Counted from the stretch's first letter, positions 43,295 to 52,652 are shown. The stretch is DNA of 64,000 nt from Caballeronia sp. SEWSISQ10-4 2 (GCF_030464885.1 NZ_JALPRJ010000034.1:1-64000); one strand, 5' to 3'. Program-made: numbers and translations. The notes: generated by a model from the sequence alone, not told the origin.

Positions 43295-44287
43295 ATGACT
43301 CAATCGCTGCGTGTCGTGTTTGCTGGAACGCCTGAATTCGCCGCCGCCGCGTTGGCCGCCATTCACGCGGCGGGTTTTCACGTGCCGCTCGTGCTGACGC
43401 AGCCGGACCGTCCGGCCGGGCGCGGGATGAAACTGGCCGCGAGCCCGGTCAAGCGCTTTGCCGTTGAACATGGCTTGCCGGTGGCGCAGCCGACCTCGCT
43501 CAGGCGCAATGGCAAGTATCCCGAGGAAGCGGTCGCCGCTATCGAGCGTTTGAAGGCCACGCCGCACGATGTCATGGTGGTTGCGGCGTACGGGCTGATC
43601 CTGCCGCAGGAAGTGCTCGATATCGCGCCGCTTGGCGCCATTAACATTCACGGCTCGCTGCTACCGCGCTGGCGTGGCGCTGCGCCAATCCATCGTGCGC
43701 TCGAAGCCGGCGACGCCGAGACGGGCATCACGCTCATGCAGATGGACGCAGGACTCGACACCGGCGCCATGATCCGCGAGGGCCGCATAGCAATTAGCCC
43801 GACAGACACCACCGCCACGCTGCATGAGCGCATGGCGCAACTGGGCGCTGAGCTGATCGTCGAAGCATTGCGCGATCTCGAGCGCGACGGCGCCTTGCCC
43901 GCCACGCCGCAGCCGCAAGACGGCGCGACCTACGCGCAGAAGATCGCCAAGCACGAAGCGGCGCTCGACTGGCGTCGTCCGGCGAGCATGCTCGCGCGCC
44001 AGATTCGCGCCTTCGATCCGTTTCCCGGCGCGTTCGGCACGCTCGACGGTGTTGTCGTAAAGATCTGGGCGGCCGAGCCGGTGGAATTGACGAGTGATGC
44101 CGAGGCTGGCGTGATCGTGGAAAGCGGCGCGGAGGGTGTCGTGGTTGCGTGTGCTCAGGGCGGCTTGCGTCTCACGCAGTTGCAAAAACCCGGTGGCAAA
44201 CGTCTCTCCGTGCGCGAATTTCTTGCCGGATCGCCTATTGTTAAAGGGCAACGATTCGAACTTCGGGAAGTCGCGCCGGGAGCCTGA
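43295..44287 (+). CDS. fmt: methionyl-tRNA formyltransferase
   Basis: 330 residues. N-terminal formyltransferase domain with VVFAGTPEFAAAAL, PAGRGMKL, the HGSLLPRWRGAAPIHRAL segment holding the catalytic Asn/His region (NIHGSLLP), and MQMDAGLDTG. The C-terminal OB-like tRNA-binding domain starts about residue 210. It formylates Met-tRNAfMet from 10-formyl-THF. The ATG at 43295 (MTQSLRVVFAG) is chosen over the in-frame TTG at 43277. Operon with def. Confidence 0.96.
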   Translation: MTQSLRVVFAGTPEFAAAALAAIHAAGFHVPLVLTQPDRPAGRGMKLAASPVKRFAVEHGLPVAQPTSLRRNGKYPEEAVAAIERLKATPHDVMVVAAYGLILPQEVLDIAPLGAINIHGSLLPRWRGAAPIHRALEAGDAETGITLMQMDAGLDTGAMIREGRIAISPTDTTATLHERMAQLGAELIVEALRDLERDGALPATPQPQDGATYAQKIAKHEAALDWRRPASMLARQIRAFDPFPGAFGTLDGVVVKIWAAEPVELTSDAEAGVIVESGAEGVVVACAQGGLRLTQLQKPGGKRLSVREFLAGSPIVKGQRFELREVAPGA

Positions 44288-44369
44288 AACGGTGACCGCG
44301 CGAATGCACCCGCGCCGTAGCCGCAGCGGCTAAAGCCAGCCAAGAACACAATTCACCAAAGGTCCCGCG

Positions 44370-45023
44370 ATGCTTGGAATCACCGGTTTCACGCTGTTTG
44401 TCGTCGCCGTCATGTTGCTAAGCGTCACGCCCGGGCCAGATACGGCGTACATCGTTGGCCGGAGCGTCGCGCAAGGACGTGGCGCGGGTGTGGTGTCGGC
44501 GCTGGGCATTGCGCTTGGGTGCATCGTGCATACGCTCGCTTGTGCGTTCGGGCTCACGGCGTTGCTGGCTGCGTCGGCGACTGCGTTCACCATCGTCAAG
44601 TTTGCCGGCGCGATTTATCTGATCTATCTGGGCGTGCGACTGATCTTCGCAAAGCCCGCAGCTGCGAAAGAGCGTGACAACCAAGCCGAAGAAACCCGTG
44701 TTCGCGCCGCGCCGAAATCGCTCCAGCAACTCTTCGCGCAAGGCTTTGTTACGAACGTGCTGAACCCGAAAGTAGTACTGTTTTTCGTCTCTTTCATTCC
44801 GCAGTTCGTCGCTGCCGACAGCGCGCACAAGACGTTGGCGTTCCTCGCGCTCGGGTTTGTGTTCGTGCTCGTCAGCACTTTCTGGAACGCGATAGTTGCC
44901 TGGATTGCGGGCAGCGTGACGCAACGCTTCTCTGGCAAGCCGAGCGTAAAGCTATGGCTGGACAGGGTCGTAGGTAGTGCATTCGTCGGATTGGGCATCA
45001 AGCTGGCGACTTCGCAAAGGTGA
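44370..45023 (+). CDS. LysE/RhtB family exporter
   Basis: A 217-residue inner-membrane protein with about six hydrophobic segments. It has the family signature LLSVTPGPDTAYIVGRSVAQ followed by RGAGVVSALGIALG. The group exports amino acids such as homoserine, threonine or lysine; the substrate here is unknown. A charged cytoplasmic loop lies near residues 95-125. It follows fmt by 82 bases and might be read from that operon. Intact. Confidence 0.88.
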   Translation: MLGITGFTLFVVAVMLLSVTPGPDTAYIVGRSVAQGRGAGVVSALGIALGCIVHTLACAFGLTALLAASATAFTIVKFAGAIYLIYLGVRLIFAKPAAAKERDNQAEETRVRAAPKSLQQLFAQGFVTNVLNPKVVLFFVSFIPQFVAADSAHKTLAFLALGFVFVLVSTFWNAIVAWIAGSVTQRFSGKPSVKLWLDRVVGSAFVGLGIKLATSQR

Positions 45024-45154
45024 TTGAATTTTTCCGGGATGCCCTTATCTAACATTTTGCTTACAATCTATGGCCGAACTGTTCGGTCAGGCAAAAAGGC
45101 CGTTTCGGCCGCTCGCGCTTAACGCGCATTGATATTGGGTGAGGAGTTCAAGAC

Positions 45155-46012
45155 ATGTTCAATTGGGTCAAAACCGCGATGCTGATGGCTGCGATCACGG
45201 CCCTTTTTGTCGTGATCGGCGGAATGATCGGCGGCAGCAAGGGTATGGCGCTTGCGCTGATCGTCGCCCTCGCGATGAATTTCTTCTCGTACTGGTTCTC
45301 CGACAAGCTCGTGCTGAAGATGTACAACGCACAGGAAGTCGACGAAGCCAGCGCGCCGCAGTTCTACCGCATGGTTCGCGAGCTTGCTACGCGCGCGCAG
45401 TTGCCAATGCCGAAGGTTTATCTCATCGACGAAGCCGCGCCGAACGCGTTCGCCACCGGCCGTAATCCGGAGCACGCGGCGGTTGCGGCCACTACCGGCA
45501 TTCTGCGGGTGCTGTCCGAGCGCGAATTGCGCGGCGTGATGGCGCATGAGCTCGCGCACGTGAAGCATCGCGACATTTTGATTTCGACAATATCGGCGAC
45601 CATGGCCGGCGCGATCTCGGCGCTCGCGAACTTCGCGATGTTCTTTGGCGGACGCGATTCAGACGGGCGGCGGTCGAACCCGATCGCGAGCATTGCAGTG
45701 GCGATGCTTGCACCGCTTGCCGGTGCGCTGATCCAGATGGCAATATCGCGCGCGCGCGAATTCGAAGCCGATCGTGGCGGGGCGCAGATTTCGGGCGATC
45801 CGCAGGCGCTCGCCAGCGCCCTCGAGAAAATTCACGCCTATGCAGCGGGCGTGCCGTTTCCGACCGCCGAGCAACATCCGGCCACCGCGCAGATGATGAT
45901 CATGAACCCGCTGGCGGGCGGCGGAATCTCCAAGCTCTTTTCGACGCACCCCGCCACCGAAGAGCGCGTCGCACGCCTGATGGAGATGGCGCGAACCGGT
46001 CGGATGGAGTGA
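45155..46012 (+). CDS. htpX: HtpX membrane zinc metalloprotease
   Basis: 285 residues. Two N-terminal membrane segments (about 5-24 and 30-52), the zinc motif HELAHVKHRD near residue 130, further membrane segments (about 145-200), and the third ligand Glu in REFEADRGGAQIS. HtpX degrades misfolded membrane proteins together with FtsH. A TACAAT hexamer at 45062-45067 may be the -10 element; a heat-shock promoter is expected but not proved. A strong terminator follows. Confidence 0.95.
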   Translation: MFNWVKTAMLMAAITALFVVIGGMIGGSKGMALALIVALAMNFFSYWFSDKLVLKMYNAQEVDEASAPQFYRMVRELATRAQLPMPKVYLIDEAAPNAFATGRNPEHAAVAATTGILRVLSERELRGVMAHELAHVKHRDILISTISATMAGAISALANFAMFFGGRDSDGRRSNPIASIAVAMLAPLAGALIQMAISRAREFEADRGGAQISGDPQALASALEKIHAYAAGVPFPTAEQHPATAQMMIMNPLAGGGISKLFSTHPATEERVARLMEMARTGRME

Positions 46013-46034
46013 TTGCACCAAGGGCGCAGGCCAT

Positions 46035-46070
46035 AGACCCATCGCCGTTCAAGCGGCGATGGGTCTTGTC
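46035..46070 (+). terminator. rho-independent terminator after htpX
   Basis: AGACCCATCGCCG (46035-46047) pairs perfectly with CGGCGATGGGTCT (46054-46066), then TTGT. A 12-base tandem duplication (TCATAACAGCGG twice, 46069-46092) follows directly. Confidence 0.65.
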
Positions 46071-46218
46071 ATAACAGCGGTCATAACAGCGGAACCCCCT
46101 TCAATCCCGTCCGTTCGGCCAGCATGCAGGCGCCTATCTCAGGCCCAAACCCCTCGCAAGTTACAATACTTCGTTTGTGCGGACCGGCATTGGCCGGCTC
46201 GAACGCCTTCGCCCCGAC

Positions 46219-47703
46219 ATGACCGAAAAGCCTTCCCGGCGCCGCGCCGTTTCATCTGCGGATAGCAGCCGAGCGTCGTCCGACGCCCGTCTCGCTACGC
46301 TTCACCTCGCTCCCGATTCACTCGCGTTCGCGCTCGATGCCGCCGCGCAAGCGGTCGGCGCCGTGCGCGCCGGTTCCGCGCTGCCCGCGGCGTTGCAGAC
46401 GGTGATCGCGGCAACGCATGTGGCGGTATCGCGTGGAGCGACGCAGGACATCGCTTATCGCACATTGCGGCGTCTCGCCGTAGCCGACGCGTTGCTTGCA
46501 AAGCTGGTGCGCAAGGCGCCGCCGCCGCACGTATCGAATGTGATGGTCTGCGCGTTCGCACTGCTAGTGGACGACGAAGCCGACGCCGCTTACACGCCGT
46601 TTACCGTGGTCGATCAAGCCGTCAGCGCCATCGCCGCGCGGCGCGAGTTTGCGTTTGCGAAGGGTCTGGTCAACGCGGTGTTGCGCTCGTTCCTGCGTGA
46701 GCGCGACGCGCTGCTGACTGAGGTTCAAAGCGATCCGGTCGCGCGTTTCAACTATCCCGCGTGGTGGATCGACGCCGTCAAGCGCGGCCAGCCCGACGAA
46801 TGGGAAAACATCCTGGACGCCGGTAACCGGCAAGGCCCGCTTACCTTGCGCGTGAATGCACGGCGGATGAGCGTCGCGCAATATCTCGACGTCCTCAAGG
46901 CCGAGCACATCGAAGCCGAAGCCGCGGGCATTCACGCCGTGCGCCTCAAAACACCGATGGCGGTCGACAAGATCCCCGGTTTTGCCGATGGCGTAGTCTC
47001 CGTTCAGGACGCCGGCGCGCAACTCGCCGCGCAGTTGCTGAACGCGCGCGACGGCATGCGCGTGCTCGATGCCTGTGCTGCGCCCGGTGGCAAAACGGGC
47101 CACGTGCTCGAACTCGCGAACGTAGAGTTGATCGCGGTGGAAAGCGATGCAGGGCGCGCGCGGCGCATTGGTGAGAATTTGCAGCGTCTGAATGTGCAAG
47201 CCGAGATTCGCGTGGGCGATGCCGGAGACCCGGCCGGTTGGTCGGACGGCGATCCGTTCGATCGTATTCTTGCCGACGTGCCGTGCTCGGCGTCGGGGAT
47301 CGTGCGGCGTCATCCTGACATTCGCTGGCTGCGCCGTCCGACCGATATTGCCGCGCTGGTCGAAGAACAGCGCCGCATTCTCGCCGCGCTCTGGCCACTG
47401 GTTGCGAGCGGTGGCGAGTTGCTCTACGTTACGTGCTCGATCTTTCCCGAAGAGGGCGAGTTGCAGGCGCAGTGGTTTGGAGCGGTGCACGAAGATGCGG
47501 TACGATTGGACGCGCCGGGGCAATTATTGCCGACAGCCAGCCGAACCGGCACGGCTGGCTTGCAAGTATCACCGGACCCGGCCACGAACTCGCTGACGGA
47601 CAATTCAGGCGAGGCGCAACGTACCCGCTTAACATTAACGCGGGACGCGGAAGCCTTTGCGGACCACGACGGATTCTTCTACGCGCGCTTTCAGAAACGG
47701 TGA
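46219..47703 (+). CDS. rsmB: 16S rRNA m5C967 methyltransferase RsmB
   Basis: 494 residues, longer than the usual 430 because of an N-terminal Ser/Arg-rich extension of about 45. A NusB-like domain (about 70-210) is followed by the RNA m5C methyltransferase domain. The latter has LDACAAPGGKTGHVLEL (SAM site), LADVPCSASGIVRRHPDIRW (catalytic Cys) and VTCSIFPEEGEL (second Cys). First gene of rsmB-DUF4390-ntrY-ntrX, with each junction overlapping or abutting. The ATG at 46219 is taken; a shorter start is possible. Confidence 0.94.
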   Translation: MTEKPSRRRAVSSADSSRASSDARLATLHLAPDSLAFALDAAAQAVGAVRAGSALPAALQTVIAATHVAVSRGATQDIAYRTLRRLAVADALLAKLVRKAPPPHVSNVMVCAFALLVDDEADAAYTPFTVVDQAVSAIAARREFAFAKGLVNAVLRSFLRERDALLTEVQSDPVARFNYPAWWIDAVKRGQPDEWENILDAGNRQGPLTLRVNARRMSVAQYLDVLKAEHIEAEAAGIHAVRLKTPMAVDKIPGFADGVVSVQDAGAQLAAQLLNARDGMRVLDACAAPGGKTGHVLELANVELIAVESDAGRARRIGENLQRLNVQAEIRVGDAGDPAGWSDGDPFDRILADVPCSASGIVRRHPDIRWLRRPTDIAALVEEQRRILAALWPLVASGGELLYVTCSIFPEEGELQAQWFGAVHEDAVRLDAPGQLLPTASRTGTAGLQVSPDPATNSLTDNSGEAQRTRLTLTRDAEAFADHDGFFYARFQKR

Positions 47704-48308
47704 CGATCAAACGCTTTTTTCCGCTGCGGCTCGCGCCTGCCGGCCAGGCCCTGCTGGGCTTGTTGTTGAGCCTTGCGCTGTCGTTCATGAGCGTTTCGGC
47801 CGCGCAGGCCGATCCCATCGCTGTGCAGCGTGCGTCGTTGCAGGCGGACGGAACCGGCTGGAGCCTCGACGCCCGTTTCGACTTCGATCTCAACAGCAGT
47901 CTTGAAGATGCCGTGAACAAGGGCGTGCCTTTGTATTTCACAACCGATTTCAATTTGTCGCGGCCACGCTGGTATTGGTTCGACGAAGAACCGGTGAGCG
48001 TGTCGCAAAGCATCAGGCTTTCGTTTCAGCCGCTCACGCGCGAGTATCGTGTCTCCACGGGAGGCTTGCAGCTTGGCTTCGCCACGCTTCAGGAGGCGCT
48101 CGCGGTCGTCAAGCACGTAACGTCATGGCACGTGATCGATCGTAATCAGGTCAAGCCCGGCGAGACATATAACGCGTCGGTGCGCATGCAGCTCGACATA
48201 GCGTTGATGCCCAAGCCGTTCCAGATCGACGCGGTGAACAACCGCGACTGGAATCTCTCTTCCGACTGGAAGCGTTTCACTTTTACGGCGGCGACCAGTG
48301 CTAAATAA
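47700..48308 (+). CDS. DUF4390 domain exported protein
   Basis: 202 residues from a GTG at 47700 whose GTGA overlaps the rsmB stop. A long signal peptide spans about residues 1-38 (to AAQADP). The DUF4390 body follows: YFTTDFNLSRPRWYWFDEEP, TREYRVSTGGL, and a C-terminal WNLSSDWKRFTF. Proteins of this family always sit between rsmB and a NtrY-like kinase in beta-proteobacteria, which suggests an envelope function tied to that two-component system. No biochemical role known. Its stop overlaps the kinase start. Confidence 0.9.
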   Translation: MTIKRFFPLRLAPAGQALLGLLLSLALSFMSVSAAQADPIAVQRASLQADGTGWSLDARFDFDLNSSLEDAVNKGVPLYFTTDFNLSRPRWYWFDEEPVSVSQSIRLSFQPLTREYRVSTGGLQLGFATLQEALAVVKHVTSWHVIDRNQVKPGETYNASVRMQLDIALMPKPFQIDAVNNRDWNLSSDWKRFTFTAATSAK

Positions 48309-50727
48309 ACTACGCCGCCGGCCGCTGCGCCGCACGAACATGACGGGCATCGTGGTTCGCGTGCTCGTGACGACGGTCGCGCTCACGGCCATTCTGCTGC
48401 TCGTGATGCTGGCGCTCGCCAGCGCGAACACCGAGTTCTTCGATCGCTATTATCAGTGGCTCTACGCCGCGAATCTCGCGGTAGCGGTCGTGCTGATACT
48501 CATTGTCATCGGGCTGCTGGCGATCATCATCACGCGGGTGCGGCAGGGTAAGTTCGGCACGCGGCTGCTCGCGAAACTTGCGTTTATCTTCGCGCTCGTG
48601 GGCGTGGTGCCGGGCGGAATCATCTACGTGGTGTCGTATCAGTTCGTGTCACGCAGTATCGAATCATGGTTCGACGTGAATGTGGAAACCGCGCTCACGT
48701 CGGGGCTCAATCTCGGGCGCGGCATGCTCGACGCATCGTTGTCGGATCTGCAGAATAAAGGCCGTCTGATGGGCGACCAGCTTGCCAGCGCCGATCCAAC
48801 CAGCCTCACGCTCACGCTCTTGCGCCTGCGCGATCAGTTCAACGTGCAGGACGCGACCATCGTCGAACCAGCGAGAAGCGGCTCGGGCACCGCGCCCGAT
48901 GTGCGCGTGGTGGCGCAGGCATCGAGTAACTTCGCCGCGCTCGTGCCCGACGATTTGCCATCGCCCCTGCAACTGAATCAGGCGCGCAGCCGGCCTTATG
49001 GGGCGATCGAAGGCGAGGTGGATGGCGATTCGAGTCAGACCGGGCCGAAAGGCGCGTTGCGGCTGCGGGTGATTGTAAAGATCCCCGACAGTTCCACCAC
49101 CGAGTTGCAGCCAACGGAACGTTTCCTGCAGATCGAACAGCCGGTTAGTACCGGACTCGCCCGCAATGCCGATGCTGTGCAGCGCGCGTATCGCGAGTAT
49201 CAGGAAAAGGCACTTGGGCGCACCGGTTTGCGCAAGATGTACATCGGCACGCTCACGCTCGCGTTGTTCCTCGCGACCTTCATTGCGATGATGCTGGCGC
49301 TCGCGCTCGGCAATCAGCTCGCCCGCCCGTTGTTCCTGCTCGCGCAAGGGACGAAGGAAGTGGCCGAGGGCGATTACACGCCCAAGCGCGAAGTGAAGTC
49401 GCGTGACGAACTCGGCTTCCTCACGCAGTCGTTCAACGCAATGACACGGCAGTTGTCTGAGGCGCGCGCGGCGGTCGAGAACAATCGCATTGCGCTGGAG
49501 CATTCGAAGGCGTATCTCGAGAGCATTCTCGCGAACTTGACGGCGGGCGTGTTCGTGTTCGACCGCCAGTTCCGTTTGACTACGGCGAACCGCGGTGCCG
49601 AGCGTATTTTCAGGCAGCCGTTCAATGGGTCATTGAATCTGCCGCTGGAGCAAATTGGCGTGTTGGCGGAGTTCGGCGCGATGGTCCGTAAAGCCTTCGC
49701 TGATCGCGACGCGGCGGCGAGCGGCAGTGGCCGGCCTATCGGCGATCGCGGTCACTGGCAGCAGCAACTCGCGGTTCCCGTACCCGGCGAGACCGATCCG
49801 CTGACCTTGCTGGTACGCGGCACGCAGTTGCTGACCCTGACCGAAAGCGATACCGACGACGCCGAGACAACCGGCTACGTAGTCGTATTCGACGATATCT
49901 CCGACGTCATCTCGGCGCAGCGTTCGGTTGCATGGGGTGAAGTGGCGCGACGGCTTGCGCATGAGATCAAGAACCCGCTCACGCCGATTCAATTGTCGGC
50001 CGAACGGCTGCAGATGAAGCTGGCTGACAAGCTCGCTCCCGCCGACGCTGACGTGCTCAAGCGCGGCGCGACCACCATCGTGAACCAGGTGCAGGCAATG
50101 AAGCAGATGGTCGACGACTTCCGCGAATACGCGCGCACGCCGCCGGCTGTTCTTGGCAACCTGCAACTCAACGATCTCGTGACGGAAGTGCTGACGTTGT
50201 ATGGCATCGAAGAGGGCAAGAGTCATATCACCGTCGAGCTGACAAAATTGCCGGTGATTCGCGGCGATGCCACGCAGCTTCGTCAGGTGATTCACAACCT
50301 TCTGCAGAATGCACAGGACGCCGTGGCCGATGTCGCCGAGCCACGCGTGCTGCTTGAAACGAAGACAGTAGAATATGGCGACCCCGATGCCTCAGGACAT
50401 GCCCGCGTAGCGGTGCGGTTGACGGTATCGGATAACGGTTCTGGTTTTCCCGCGCGAATTCTCTCGCGCGCGTTCGAGCCTTATGTGACGACGAAGGCCA
50501 AGGGCACGGGCCTGGGTCTTGCAACGGTGAAGAAGATCGTCGACGAGCATGGCGCGCGCATCGACATTCGTAATCGTTCGAAGACCGCTGACGTGATCGA
50601 AGGCGCGCAGATCTCGATTCTGTTCCTGCAACTCGCGGACGATACCGCCGAACCGGGCGCGACGCCGCCCTCGACGGCTGCGAGCCACGGAACGACAAAA
50701 GCATTAGTGCAGACAAGGGCAGCGTAA
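48298..50727 (+). CDS. NtrY-like sensor histidine kinase
   Basis: 809 residues. Membrane segments near 18-40, 55-80 and 98-120, a large sensor region, another membrane segment near 320-340, and a HAMP domain (ARPLFLLAQGTKEVAEGDYT). A PAS domain follows (about 400-500). HisKA has the phosphoacceptor His in ARRLAHEIKNPLTPIQLSAE. The ATPase domain has VIHNLLQNAQDAV, DNGSGFP and GTGLGLATVKKIV. Start GTG at 48298, overlapping DUF4390 by 11 bases; an ATG at 48340 is an alternative. Cognate regulator follows immediately. In relatives NtrYX-like pairs respond to redox, nitrogen or envelope state. Confidence 0.92.
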   Translation: MLNKLRRRPLRRTNMTGIVVRVLVTTVALTAILLLVMLALASANTEFFDRYYQWLYAANLAVAVVLILIVIGLLAIIITRVRQGKFGTRLLAKLAFIFALVGVVPGGIIYVVSYQFVSRSIESWFDVNVETALTSGLNLGRGMLDASLSDLQNKGRLMGDQLASADPTSLTLTLLRLRDQFNVQDATIVEPARSGSGTAPDVRVVAQASSNFAALVPDDLPSPLQLNQARSRPYGAIEGEVDGDSSQTGPKGALRLRVIVKIPDSSTTELQPTERFLQIEQPVSTGLARNADAVQRAYREYQEKALGRTGLRKMYIGTLTLALFLATFIAMMLALALGNQLARPLFLLAQGTKEVAEGDYTPKREVKSRDELGFLTQSFNAMTRQLSEARAAVENNRIALEHSKAYLESILANLTAGVFVFDRQFRLTTANRGAERIFRQPFNGSLNLPLEQIGVLAEFGAMVRKAFADRDAAASGSGRPIGDRGHWQQQLAVPVPGETDPLTLLVRGTQLLTLTESDTDDAETTGYVVVFDDISDVISAQRSVAWGEVARRLAHEIKNPLTPIQLSAERLQMKLADKLAPADADVLKRGATTIVNQVQAMKQMVDDFREYARTPPAVLGNLQLNDLVTEVLTLYGIEEGKSHITVELTKLPVIRGDATQLRQVIHNLLQNAQDAVADVAEPRVLLETKTVEYGDPDASGHARVAVRLTVSDNGSGFPARILSRAFEPYVTTKAKGTGLGLATVKKIVDEHGARIDIRNRSKTADVIEGAQISILFLQLADDTAEPGATPPSTAASHGTTKALVQTRAA

Positions 50728-51450
50728 ATGGCAACCATCTTGGTGGTAGACGACGAAATGGGTATCCGGGAATTGCTCTCGGAGATCCTGAGCGACGAAG
50801 GTCACGTGGTGGAGACGGCGGAGAATGCGCAGCATGCGCGGGAGTATCGATTGCGGCAGGCGCCCGATCTCGTGCTGCTCGACATCTGGATGCCCGACAC
50901 CGACGGTGTGACGCTGCTGAAAGAATGGGCGGCGCAGGGCAAGCTCACCATGCCGGTGATCATGATGTCTGGCCATGCGACCATCGATACGGCGGTTGAA
51001 GCCACGAAGATCGGCGCGCTCAACTTCCTTGAGAAGCCGATCGCGTTGCAAAAATTGCTCAAGGCGGTCGAGCAAGGGCTGGCTCGCGGAACGGCGGCAG
51101 CGCCGATTGCAAACGCGGCCATGCGGCCGGCGTTGCCGGTGAGCGGTTCGACGGTGCCGGCATCTGCAGCGTTGCCGGTGGCTTCGTCGCTGAACTTAGG
51201 CGGTAGCGCCGATGGCAACGCGCTGGGCGCGGCGGCGAGTCCGGCGGGTGCGACGGCATCCATTTCCTTCGACATCCCATTGCGCGATGCACGCGATGCC
51301 TTCGAGCGCGCGTACTTCGAGTATCACCTGGCGCGTGAGAACGGCAGCATGACGCGCGTGGCGGAGAAGACGGGACTGGAGCGTACGCACTTGTACCGGA
51401 AGTTAAAGCAGCTTGGCGTTGACCTTGGTAAAAACAAGAGCGAGGCTTGA
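50728..51450 (+). CDS. NtrX-like response regulator lacking the AAA+ domain
   Basis: 240 residues. The receiver domain spans 1-120 (VVDDEMGIRELL, phosphoacceptor Asp in VLLDIWMPD, MMSGHATIDTAVEATKIGAL NFLEKP). An Ala/Gly/Ser-rich linker runs from about 125 to 185. A Fis-type helix-turn-helix lies at the C-terminus (ENGSMTRVAEKTGLERTHLY RKLKQLG). The sigma-54 AAA+ ATPase that NtrX of alpha-proteobacteria has between these parts is missing, so it cannot activate sigma-54 promoters by ATP hydrolysis. ATG directly follows the kinase stop. Last gene of the operon. Confidence 0.9.
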   Translation: MATILVVDDEMGIRELLSEILSDEGHVVETAENAQHAREYRLRQAPDLVLLDIWMPDTDGVTLLKEWAAQGKLTMPVIMMSGHATIDTAVEATKIGALNFLEKPIALQKLLKAVEQGLARGTAAAPIANAAMRPALPVSGSTVPASAALPVASSLNLGGSADGNALGAAASPAGATASISFDIPLRDARDAFERAYFEYHLARENGSMTRVAEKTGLERTHLYRKLKQLGVDLGKNKSEA

Positions 51451-51498
51451 CTGGCTTGGGTTCCAGGATCGTTGCAGTAAAAAGGTGCCAAAAAGCAC

Positions 51499-51527
51499 TT
51501 GAGCGGCATAATCCACTTTGATATACT
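51499..51527 (+). promoter_or_regulatory. sigma-70 promoter of tRNA-Phe
   Basis: TTGAGC (51499-51504) and TATACT (51522-51527) have 17-base spacing and end 12 bases before the tRNA. Confidence 0.6.
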
Positions 51528-51539
51528 TTCGTTCTTCGT

Positions 51540-51615
51540 GGCCCGGTAGCTCAGTTGGTAGAGCAGCGGATTGAAAATCCGCGTGTCGATGGTTCGATTC
51601 CGTCCCAGGCCACCA
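51540..51615 (+). tRNA. tRNA-Phe (GAA anticodon)
   Basis: A complete 76-base cloverleaf with encoded CCA: acceptor GGCCCGG, D-loop AGTTGGTAGA, anticodon loop TTGAAAA, and T loop TTCGATT. The acceptor 3' strand reads CCAGGCC, leaving a C5-A68 mismatch where a C-G pair is expected. Everything else pairs normally. Followed by a strong terminator. Confidence 0.95.
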
Positions 51616-51915
51616 CAGTTGCAAAAAATGCCCGGAAACCGCAAGGTTTCCGGGCATTTTCAATTGTGTCCGGAAGGCGCGTTTGAGCTGCCAGCGAGCT
51701 GCCAACCCTCGTCGTCCCAATGCTGCCCCGGTGCGTCAAAACGGCGCCATGGTAAAATCCTTGGTTCTTCAAAGACTTGGGCGCAATGAGCTCGCAGCGC
51801 ACCCGCTTTCGCCACCTATACTGGTGTGGCCCGGTGCTGACACTGCCGTCGCCAGGTCTAGCGCGAAATGCCACACCACGGCGCGCCTCTCAAGCCTTCA
51901 TTCATGGAGTTCACG
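51616..51915. other. intergenic region tRNA-Phe to queC
   Basis: It holds the tRNA terminator and about 250 bases of leader before queC. I looked for a preQ1 riboswitch (short pseudoknot with A-rich tail near the ribosome site) and did not see one. Confidence 0.45.
51625..51660 (+). terminator. terminator of tRNA-Phe
   Basis: AAAATGCCCGGAAACC (51625-51640) pairs with GGTTTCCGGGCATTTT (51645-51660) around a GCAA loop. Perfect 16-bp stem. Confidence 0.85.
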
Positions 51916-52650
51916 GTGACTCGGACAGACGCTAAAGACAGCGCATTGGTGCTGTTTTCCGGCGGCCAGGATTCGGCCACATGCCTCGCCTGGGCGCTCG
52001 ATCGTTATACGACCGTCGAGACGCTCGGCTTCGACTATGGTCAGCGGCATCGCGTGGAACTGGAATGTCGGGAAGGCTTTCGTACGTCGTTGAAACAGCA
52101 GTTCCCGCACTGGGCTGAGCGGCTCGGCGAAGATCACATGATCGACCTGTCGGTCCTCGGTGCGATCAGCGATACCGCCATGACGCGCGAGATCGAAATC
52201 GAAGCGAGCGCGAACGGTTTGCCCAACACGTTCGTACCGGGCCGCAACCTCATGTTCATGACCATCGCAGCCGCCATCGCGTACAGGCGGGGATTGAAGG
52301 TGCTGGTCGGCGGCATGTGCGAGACGGATTTCTCGGGCTATCCCGATTGCCGCGACGACACCCTGAAGTCGCTGCAAATCACGCTCAATCTCGGCATGGA
52401 CAGCCGCTTTCTGCTCGAGACGCCGTTGATGTGGCTCGATAAAGCCGATACCTGGCGGCTAGCCGAACAGCTAGGCGGCGAGGCGCTGGTGGAACTGGTG
52501 CGCGTCGAGACACACACGTGTTACGTCGGCGAGCGCGCCGAGCTCCACGAGTGGGGTTTCGGCTGCGGCCAATGCCCGGCATGCAAGCTGCGCAAGCGCG
52601 GCTACGAAGCCTACAAGTCGGGCGAGCAAGTCACCACCGAACCGGTTTAA
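51916..52650 (+). CDS. queC: 7-cyano-7-deazaguanine synthase QueC
   Basis: 244 residues. PP-loop ATPase motif LVLFSGGQDSATCLAWAL, substrate segment PNTFVPGRNLMFM and the C-terminal zinc Cys set CGQCPACKLRKRGY. It makes preQ0 from 7-carboxy-7-deazaguanine, ammonia and ATP in queuosine synthesis. I choose the GTG at 51916 (MTRTDAKDSALVLFSGG). GGAG at 51906-51909 lies six bases before it, while the ATG at 51904 overlaps that site and has none of its own. Operon order queC-queE-queD with short gaps. Confidence 0.93.
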   Translation: MTRTDAKDSALVLFSGGQDSATCLAWALDRYTTVETLGFDYGQRHRVELECREGFRTSLKQQFPHWAERLGEDHMIDLSVLGAISDTAMTREIEIEASANGLPNTFVPGRNLMFMTIAAAIAYRRGLKVLVGGMCETDFSGYPDCRDDTLKSLQITLNLGMDSRFLLETPLMWLDKADTWRLAEQLGGEALVELVRVETHTCYVGERAELHEWGFGCGQCPACKLRKRGYEAYKSGEQVTTEPV

Positions 52651-52652
52651 TC

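Noticed and set aside
46069..46092. 12-base tandem duplication after the htpX terminator as a regulatory site
   Set aside because: It lies just behind a terminator in non-coding DNA and has no palindromic character; most likely a neutral duplication.
51616..51915. preQ1 riboswitch before queC
   Set aside because: No aptamer-like pseudoknot or A-rich tail near the ribosome site; only the tRNA terminator and a weak hairpin are present.
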